Source of the DNA: an uncultured bacterium
Lineage (GTDB): Bacteria; Patescibacteriota; Patescibacteriia; 2-12-FULL-60-25
Reading direction: 5' to 3'
Length of the DNA stretch: 25,192 bases
Assembly (NCBI GenBank): GCA_937949995.1
Contig: CALFEO010000007.1
Coordinates: 1-25,192 of the forward strand
The notes under the pieces are model-generated. The model did no database searches, had not been told where the DNA came from, and saw only the letters and a list, made by a program, of their open reading frames with translations. Positions 19,719-25,192 of the stretch are shown here, piece after piece. The position numbers and the translations under genes were made by a program. The number at the start of each line of letters is the position of its first letter. The stretch's first letter is position 1.

Positions 19719-20437
19719 AAATAATAAATAACAAATTATAAATAACAAATAATAAATAATAAAGATCGAAACTAAGGAATAACGAATTAATTAGAGATGT
19801 TTTTATGAAGGAGAATATTGCTGTGGAGAAGAGTTATTGTTTTGCGCTAAAGGTGATTAAGACGCATTTGTATTTAGTTAAAGCGCAGAATGAATTTGTT
19901 TTGTCTAAACAGTTTTTAAGAAGCGGTACCTCTGTGGGTGCTAATTTGGAAGAAGCCGCGGGAGCACAAACCAGAGCTGATTTTGTCCATAAAATACATA
20001 TAGCATTAAAAGAAGCCAGAGAAGTCAATTTTTGGATAAGATTGTTACGTGATGCGGATTTGCTTACTAAACAAATGTCCGCAGATTTGATAAATGATTC
20101 TCTTGAGATTATAAGAATACTGACAAAAACTTTAATTACCTGCAAGTATAACGATAACAAATCACAAATAACAAATCACAAATAATAAATAATAAATAAT
20201 AAATAATAAAGATCAATTCCAACGTTTCGTTGCGCTGCACGAAATAATAAAGTATCAAATAATAAATAATAAAGATAAATCACTCCACTTGCTTTCTTAT
20301 TTATAACTTTATTATTTATTATTTATTATTTAATTAAGTACTGCTCGCTTTATTATTTATAACTTTATTATTTGTTATTTATTATCTGTTATTTAATACG
20401 TACCGCTCGCTTTATTATTTATTATTTATTATTTATT
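19719..20437. mobile_element. IVS-like cassette 4 (inverted AT-rich heptad arrays)
   Basis: The left array (19719-19767) has 7-bp units AAATAAT, AAATAAC, AAATTAT, AAATAAC, AAATAAT, AAATAAT, capped by AAAGATC. After the gene the same units run on (about 20156-20213, again capped by AAAGATC). They then appear inverted several times to 20437 (CTTTATTATTTATT type). A GTAC-GCTCGCTTTATTATTTAT direct repeat occurs near 20338 and 20400. The gene at 19805-20185 is the only one enclosed. Confidence 0.45.
19805..20185 (+). CDS. Four-helix bundle protein with repeat-derived tail
   Basis: This encodes 126 residues. The central pattern QFLRSGTSVGANLEEAAGAQTRADFVHKIHIALKEAREVNFWIRLL is the other well-known form of the IVS-type four-helix-bundle family, distinct from the copies near comM. 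Helices can be placed at about 4-28, 36-55, 60-88 and 92-114. The final NDNKSQITNHK is encoded by the start of a heptad array (ACAAATC and AAATAAC units), so the original stop has been lost or the array has grown into the gene. No SD precedes the ATG, though AAGGAG follows it directly. The function is unknown. Confidence 0.87.
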   Translation: MKENIAVEKSYCFALKVIKTHLYLVKAQNEFVLSKQFLRSGTSVGANLEEAAGAQTRADFVHKIHIALKEAREVNFWIRLLRDADLLTKQMSADLINDSLEIIRILTKTLITCKYNDNKSQITNHK

Positions 20438-20450
20438 AATTAAAAAAGGT

Positions 20451-22265
20451 ATGTTAAACAAGTTGAAAAAGTATTTCGGTTACGACGAGTTTTTGCCGCT
20501 TCAAAAAGAGGTTATTGATCATGTTATGAGCGGGCGGGAGGGGTTGGTTTTGATGCCGACAGGGGGAGGCAAATCGCTTTGTTATCAATTGCCGGCTTTG
20601 GAACTTTCGGGTATTACGATTGTTGTTTCTCCTTTGATAGCATTGATGAAAGATCAGGTTGATGCGCTTAAGGCCAATGGAATTCCGGCGGAGTTTATCA
20701 ATAGCAGTTTAGACTATAATGAGATTTCACGAATAGAAGCGTCGGTGCAAAGAGGTGAGGTGAAGTTATTGTATTTGGCGCCGGAGAGGCTGGCTTTGCC
20801 TCGGGTGCGGGATTTTTTGCGGACCTTAAAAGTGAGCTTGTTTGCGGTGGATGAGGCGCATTGTATCAGTGAGTGGGGGCATGATTTTAGGCCGGATTAC
20901 CGCAATTTGAGGGCTGTGAGGGAGTTGTTTCCGTATGCGCCCGTGTTGGCATTAACCGCGACGGCCAATAAGCGGGTAAAAGAGGATATTTTGGATCAAT
21001 TAAAGTTGAGGGATGCGAAAGTGTTTCAATCAAGTTTTGACAGGGCGAATTTGAGTTATGAGGTTTGGCCGAAAAAACAGGTTTTAAAGCAGTTGGTAAA
21101 AGTCTTAAAAACCGATCCTAACCAATCGGCTATTGTTTATTGTTTATCGCGCAAGCGCGCCGAGAAGATGTCGGCGGATTTAAAAATCAACGGTATCAAT
21201 TCCGCTTATTATCACGCAGGCATGATGGCTCATGAAAGATCCAAAGTACAGGAAGATTTTATCCGCGACAGGGTGAATGTGATTTGCGCCACGATTGCTT
21301 TTGGAATGGGAATTGATAAACCGGATGTTCGAATCGTGGCACACGTTGATATGCCAAAATCCATCGAAGGTTATTATCAAGAGACCGGGCGCGCGGGCAG
21401 AGACGGATTGCCGAGCCGATGTTTGTTATATTTTTCCAAAGGCGACATTTTTAAGCATGAATATTTTATCAGGGAGATGACGGATGCTTTGGATCAAGCA
21501 AGGGCCAGAAAACAAATTCAAGATGTTGTGAAATACGGTGAATTAAGCACATGCCGTCGCAGATATTTATTGGATTATTTTGGCGAGGAATATCAAAAAG
21601 ATAATTGCGAAGGTTGTGATATTTGCAAGCCGGTTTTGGAAACGAAAGCGTCCCAGGTTCAAGAAACCGCTTATGATCCGGAATTGTTCGAGATTTTGCG
21701 CGCTGTTCGTTGGCAATTGGCCGAGGAGGGTGGAGTTCCACCGTATATTATTTTTGGTGATAAGACTTTGCAGGAAATGGCGCGTTATTATCCGCAGAGT
21801 TTGCAAAGTTTGGGAGGCATTTTTGGTGTCGGTAAAGAGAAGCTGGCGCAGTACGGAGAAATATTTCTTTCAGCAATTCGGGATTATTGCCGAGCAAAAA
21901 ATTTAGCCGAGAGAATGCCGGAATTTGTGGAGTATTTGCCCGAAGTTAAGCAAGCGGCGAGTCACACAATCATGACAACCGTATATTTGCTGAATGAACA
22001 AAAATCAATTGAGGAAATAGCTCGGATCAGGGGAGTGAAGAAGACACGAGTTATGAATCATTTGGAAAAAGCGTTGGAAGCCGGAGTAAAAATCGATGTG
22101 AGCCATATTATGTTTAATCCGGAAAAATTATTAGCCATCAAACAAGCTTTCGACGAATCAAGAAGCGATTTACTCTCTCCGGTTTTTGAGCGTTTGGGCG
22201 GAAGATGCACTTATGATGAGATCAGGCTGGCGAGAGTCATAATTAAGGCGAGAAAACAGTCGTAA
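20451..22265 (+). CDS. recQ: ATP-dependent DNA helicase RecQ
   Basis: RecQ unwinds DNA 3' to 5' in recombination and fork repair. The full length of 604 residues is present. The helicase core has Walker A PTGGGKS (about 35-41), DEAH (about 133-136) and motif VI QETGRAGRDG near 308-317. The RQC zinc site is C368 in CRRRYLLDYF with CEGCDIC (about 386-392). An HRDC domain follows (about 407-480), then a helix-turn-helix (about 500-560, SIEEIARIRGVKKTRVMNHLEKAL) of the RecQ C-terminal type. Only a weak AAAGG precedes the ATG by 1-2 bases. Upstream lie the inverted AT-rich arrays of cassette 4; downstream a CATCAAG-type inverted repeat separates it from pilB. The identification is firm. Confidence 0.97.
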   Translation: MLNKLKKYFGYDEFLPLQKEVIDHVMSGREGLVLMPTGGGKSLCYQLPALELSGITIVVSPLIALMKDQVDALKANGIPAEFINSSLDYNEISRIEASVQRGEVKLLYLAPERLALPRVRDFLRTLKVSLFAVDEAHCISEWGHDFRPDYRNLRAVRELFPYAPVLALTATANKRVKEDILDQLKLRDAKVFQSSFDRANLSYEVWPKKQVLKQLVKVLKTDPNQSAIVYCLSRKRAEKMSADLKINGINSAYYHAGMMAHERSKVQEDFIRDRVNVICATIAFGMGIDKPDVRIVAHVDMPKSIEGYYQETGRAGRDGLPSRCLLYFSKGDIFKHEYFIREMTDALDQARARKQIQDVVKYGELSTCRRRYLLDYFGEEYQKDNCEGCDICKPVLETKASQVQETAYDPELFEILRAVRWQLAEEGGVPPYIIFGDKTLQEMARYYPQSLQSLGGIFGVGKEKLAQYGEIFLSAIRDYCRAKNLAERMPEFVEYLPEVKQAASHTIMTTVYLLNEQKSIEEIARIRGVKKTRVMNHLEKALEAGVKIDVSHIMFNPEKLLAIKQAFDESRSDLLSPVFERLGGRCTYDEIRLARVIIKARKQS

Positions 22266-22280
22266 CTCGATGAGCCTATA

Positions 22281-22398
22281 GACTAAAGTTCATCAAGTCT
22301 AAAGTTCATCAAGAGTAACTCCAGCTTCTCTTGATAAACTTTAGACTTTAAACTTGATGAACTCCTGACGAACTTTATACTTTTATCTTGATGAACTT
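22281..22398. repeat. CATCAAG-family inverted repeat
   Basis: Words AAGTTCATCAAG and AAGTCTAAAG on the left recur inverted (CTTGATGAACT, CTTTAGACTT) on the right. It fills the gap between recQ and the pilB promoter. Confidence 0.75.
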
Positions 22399-22407
22399 AA
22401 CCGGTTT

Positions 22408-22436
22408 TTGCTCTATGCACTGGAAAATGGTATACT
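22408..22436 (+). promoter_or_regulatory. Promoter TTGCTC-N17-TATACT for the pilus genes
   Basis: -35 TTGCTC (22408-22413) and -10 TATACT (22431-22436) put the start near 22443, about 6 bases before the pilB ATG. The mRNA is nearly leaderless. Confidence 0.75.
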
Positions 22437-22448
22437 TATGCGACTGAA

Positions 22449-23759
22449 ATGAGTATGCCGGAACAAGAACAAGAAAAAAAACCAGTAAAAAATACCAACT
22501 CCAATAAATCATTGAAGGAACTTTTGGAAGAAAGCATAAAGCGGACCAAAGATATGAAATTGGTTCCCGGGATAGAGGAGTTTGACAGGGCGGCTTCCAT
22601 AACACAGCTGGTTAACCTCATCATCCGTAAAGCTTGGGAGGCCAAGGCTTCGGATATCCATATAGATCCCACCGCGGAATCGGTTATTGTCCGTTATAGA
22701 ATCGATGGAATCGTTTATGATATTTTGAATTTGCCCAAAGAGAATCAGCCTCTTATCATCACTCGCATTAAAGTGCTTTCAGGATTACGAACAGATGAAC
22801 ACGCCATGGCGCAAGATGGCCGTTTTCGTTTGCACGAGGATGATACGGATATAGATTTGCGTATTTCCATTGTTCCAACTTACAGCGGGGAGGATGTTGT
22901 AATGCGCCTTTTGGTTGGCGAGGCTCGCTTGATAAGTTTAGAGGATTTGGGTTTTGCGAAGCGGGATTTGGAATTGATCAATCATTATGTTCATAGGCCT
23001 CATGGCATGATTTTGGCTACCGGGCCCACAGGATCGGGTAAAACCACAACATTGTATTCGATTTTGCAGATATTAAACAAACGCGAAGTATCCATAGTTA
23101 CAATAGAAGATCCGATTGAATATTCGGTGCAGGGAATTACGCAAATTCAAGTAAATCCGCAAACCAACCTTACCTTCGCGGCCGGTTTGCGTTCAATCGT
23201 GCGCCAAGATCCCAATATAATTATGGTCGGTGAGATTCGTGACAATGAAACGGCCGGAATAGCCGTGAACGCGGCCATGACGGGGCACTTGTTATTATCG
23301 ACCATACACACTAACGATGCGGCTACAACATTGCCCCGTTTGCTGGATATGGGGATTGAGCCCTTTTTAATCGCTTCAACCGTGAATATAGCCATCGGAC
23401 AAAGGCTGGTTCGCAAATTGTGCGTCAAGTGCAAAACTCAATATACGCCGACTCAAGAAGAAAAGATGGCTTTGTCGAGCGTGATACCCGAAAAATTACT
23501 TTCGACACTTGATAAAGCGTGGCGCGCTCCCGGATGCTCGGAATGCAATCAAACCGGTTATGCCAAAAGAATAGGAATTTACGAAGTCTTGGAGGTTAAC
23601 GAACCGATCAAACGCTTGATTATGAAAAGAGCCAGCGCCACCGAAATTCATCAAGCGGCTTTGGAGAACGGTATGACTTCCATGTTGGAAGATGCATATA
23701 GAAAGGCCGTAAACGGTGATACTTCTTTGGAAGAAGTGCTTAGAGTTGTCAGAGATTAA
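22449..23759 (+). CDS. pilB: Type IV pilus assembly / type II secretion ATPase
   Basis: PilB/GspE is the cytoplasmic hexameric ATPase that drives pilin assembly. At 436 residues it is shorter than the usual 550-570. The N-terminal MshEN-type regulatory domain is missing, and a short charged leader (1-45) leads straight into the N2 domain (about 50-165). The C-terminal ATPase has Walker A GPTGSGKT (192-199), the Asp box IEDPIEY (219-225), Walker B IIMVGEIRD (257-265), the His box HLLLSTIHTND (280-290) and a zinc site C325-X2-C328 with C363-X2-C366. ATG 22449 is chosen from promoter spacing; an ATG at 22455 is possible. pilC follows after 1 base, then a pilin-like gene after 3, so this is an operon. 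Confidence 0.94.
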   Translation: MSMPEQEQEKKPVKNTNSNKSLKELLEESIKRTKDMKLVPGIEEFDRAASITQLVNLIIRKAWEAKASDIHIDPTAESVIVRYRIDGIVYDILNLPKENQPLIITRIKVLSGLRTDEHAMAQDGRFRLHEDDTDIDLRISIVPTYSGEDVVMRLLVGEARLISLEDLGFAKRDLELINHYVHRPHGMILATGPTGSGKTTTLYSILQILNKREVSIVTIEDPIEYSVQGITQIQVNPQTNLTFAAGLRSIVRQDPNIIMVGEIRDNETAGIAVNAAMTGHLLLSTIHTNDAATTLPRLLDMGIEPFLIASTVNIAIGQRLVRKLCVKCKTQYTPTQEEKMALSSVIPEKLLSTLDKAWRAPGCSECNQTGYAKRIGIYEVLEVNEPIKRLIMKRASATEIHQAALENGMTSMLEDAYRKAVNGDTSLEEVLRVVRD

Positions 23760-23760
23760 T

Positions 23761-24864
23761 ATGCCAAGAAAAAAATCCAGTGAAACAATTACCGCGGTAA
23801 AGGCAGACAAGCCTTTCATGCTCTCTTTGTCAGCCAAAGAAAAAATTATTTTTTCCAAACATCTGGCCAGCATGTTGGATGCGGGTATTCCGATTCACGA
23901 GTCGCTGCAAATATTGCAAGATCAAACAACACAGCCGTCTTTAAAATACATTATCGGTGTTGTTTTGGCTGATTTGGGAGACGGCATGACTTTACACAGC
24001 GGGTTTTCGAAGTTTCCCAAAATTTTTGATTCGTTTTTTGTCAATTCAATCAGTGTCGGAGAAGCTTCGGGAACATTAACCAGTACTTTGCGTTACATGG
24101 CAACACAGATGGAAAAATCCGAGGAAGTAAAAAGCAAAGTTCGCTCCGCTTTGTTGTATCCGGTGATTGTGTTTATGGGATCCGTGGGTATAGGCGTGTA
24201 CTTGGCTTTTTTCATGTTGCCGAAAATATTGCCTTTATTCACCACGTTGAATGTAAAACTTCCTCCGACAACCAGAGCACTTTTGGCAATCAGCGGATGG
24301 ATGAGTTCCAACTGGCCGTATGCATTAATCGGTATAGCCTTGGTATTGATCGGATTTTCTTTTTTAATGCGCATCAATTCTTTCAGTTATTTCATTTATC
24401 AAACAATATTACATATACCGATTTTTGGAAGATTGATGAGGGAGATGCAAACCGCGCAATTTTCGCGCATATTGGGAACTTTGCTTTCGAGCGGAGTTAC
24501 CATTGTGCCGGCTTTAAAAGTTACCACCAAATCAATTGATAATCCGGTTTATAAAAAAGAATTGGAGATGATTACCGCTTCGGTGGACAGGGGGGAGACT
24601 ATCGGCGCCGAATTGCAAAAGCATCCTTTGTTATTTTCGCGGATAGCGGCGAGCATGGTGGGAGTCGGTGAGAGAACGGGAAAGTTATCCGAGAGCCTGC
24701 TCTCCATGGCCGAGTTTACGGAAAGAGAGGTGGATGGCATGACTCGTAATTTGGCGACTTTGATTGAACCGATAACTTTGATTTTGGTGGGTTTGTTGGT
24801 GGGTTTTGTGGCTCTTTCCATTGTTACGCCCATCTATCAGATAACTCAAGGAATTCACATGTAA
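23761..24864 (+). CDS. pilC: Type IV pilus / type II secretion inner-membrane platform protein
   Basis: PilC/GspF is the membrane platform that couples the ATPase to the growing pilus. The protein has 367 residues from the ATG at 23761, one base after the pilB stop; the longer frame starting inside pilB is rejected. Two T2SF domains are visible: the first from about residue 25 (FSKHLASMLDAGIPIHESLQIL) to 135, the second from about 230 (FSRILGTLLSSGVTIVPALKVT) to 350. Each ends in a hydrophobic segment (about 128-155, 180-203 and 335-360). A basic N-terminal leader of about 30 residues precedes the first domain. It belongs to the pilB operon. Confidence 0.94.
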   Translation: MPRKKSSETITAVKADKPFMLSLSAKEKIIFSKHLASMLDAGIPIHESLQILQDQTTQPSLKYIIGVVLADLGDGMTLHSGFSKFPKIFDSFFVNSISVGEASGTLTSTLRYMATQMEKSEEVKSKVRSALLYPVIVFMGSVGIGVYLAFFMLPKILPLFTTLNVKLPPTTRALLAISGWMSSNWPYALIGIALVLIGFSFLMRINSFSYFIYQTILHIPIFGRLMREMQTAQFSRILGTLLSSGVTIVPALKVTTKSIDNPVYKKELEMITASVDRGETIGAELQKHPLLFSRIAASMVGVGERTGKLSESLLSMAEFTEREVDGMTRNLATLIEPITLILVGLLVGFVALSIVTPIYQITQGIHM

Positions 24865-24867
24865 ATT

Positions 24868-25167
24868 ATGAAAATCATTTCAGGGTTTACACTGCCGGAA
24901 TTGCTGCTGGTTTTGGGTATTATGGGTGTTTTGGTGGGTATAACGGCGGCAATCAGCAATACATCTTTGAAAAATACGGAGTTTGATAAAGTGGTTGATA
25001 CGGTGCGCGGAGAAATTTTTGCGGCACAATCCGATACCATAGCCGGAACTTTGGATTCGGAGTGGGGAGTGGCATTTTTTACAAATTCCATCGTGCGATA
25101 TAAGGGTCAAAATTATTTGAACCGCGATCCTGTTTTTGGCACTGTTGCAGAAACTGTTGGTGGATAA
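24868..25167 (+). CDS. Type IV pilin-like / pseudopilin protein, short
   Basis: This encodes 99 residues starting 3 bases after the pilC stop. The N-terminus is a class III prepilin signal: a short leader ending in Gly6, cleavage before Phe7, and Glu at position 5 of the mature protein (FTLPELLLVLGIMG). The hydrophobic helix covers about 7-32. A prepilin peptidase, not in this window, would be needed. The mature domain is only about 60 residues, against 120 or more in most GspH-type pseudopilins, and ends NRDPVFGTVAETVGG. It could be a genuine minor pilin, or a gene truncated by a frameshift near its end; the window closes 25 bases later, so this cannot be settled. Confidence 0.8.
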   Translation: MKIISGFTLPELLLVLGIMGVLVGITAAISNTSLKNTEFDKVVDTVRGEIFAAQSDTIAGTLDSEWGVAFFTNSIVRYKGQNYLNRDPVFGTVAETVGG

Positions 25168-25192
25168 CTACTTGATAACCTGTCTCTTGACC

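Noticed and set aside
25150..25170. GTGGATAAC near the window end as another DnaA box
   Set aside because: It is a single, partial match inside a pilin-like gene with no neighbouring boxes.

Overview
The window looks like a chromosome segment of a Patescibacteria (Candidate Phyla Radiation) bacterium, probably Parcubacteria-like. The inference rests on the standard genetic code with heavy TTG-leucine use, missing Shine-Dalgarno (SD) sites in front of most core genes, four small four-helix-bundle (23S rRNA intervening-sequence type) genes, the mix of short core genes with many unknown small proteins, and intergenic DNA crowded with short repeats and hairpins. The phylum is inferred from style; no marker gene here fixes it.

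Layout, left to right. 1-481: a 150-180 bp direct repeat and an array of 9-bp AACGTT units ahead of a small membrane protein (488-913). 1265-4719: pnp overlapping a membrane-anchored unknown. 4708-4826: a cluster of DnaA-box-like sites. 4822-5411: a densely base-paired stretch with its own promoter and terminator, read here as an unidentified structured RNA. 5411-6053: repeats, some carrying precise 32-bp hairpin insertions. 6054-6773: rsmE. 6774-8481: a region of higher GC with two small minus-strand genes and a second, larger candidate structured RNA (about 7558-8332). 8482-10437: a small membrane protein, a TraR/DksA-type zinc protein, lspA and a degenerate lspA paralogue. 10868-11599: an unknown lipoprotein. 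12127-15070: comM between three four-helix-bundle genes, each flanked by inverted repeats. 15364-19615: a LysM/M23 peptidase, trigger factor and an M16 peptidase. 19719-20437: a fourth four-helix-bundle gene inside inverted AT-rich heptad arrays. 20451-22265: recQ. 22449-25167: type IV pilus or pseudopilus genes pilB, pilC and a pilin-like protein.

How the parts work together. Recognisable functions are RNA turnover (PNPase), ribosome maturation (RsmE), protein folding (trigger factor), lipoprotein processing (LspA, with one lipoprotein nearby), envelope remodelling (LysM/M23), DNA processing linked to competence (ComM, RecQ) and a pilus motor that could take up DNA. Several core genes (488, lspA, tig, pilB) have a -10 box placed so that mRNA would start at or within a few bases of the ATG, i.e. 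leaderless or nearly so. A second set of genes, mostly unknown, has good SD sites.

The two items most worth a second look are the two candidate large structured RNAs and the four-helix-bundle cassettes. The best cassette has perfect 19-bp inverted repeats at 14545-14563 and 15052-15070, resembling the intervening sequences known from 23S rRNA but located between protein genes. A common theme of the intergenic DNA is tandem arrays with a strict 7-bp period but a different sequence at each locus. All pairing and promoter calls were made by eye; no folding, database search or alignment was run.
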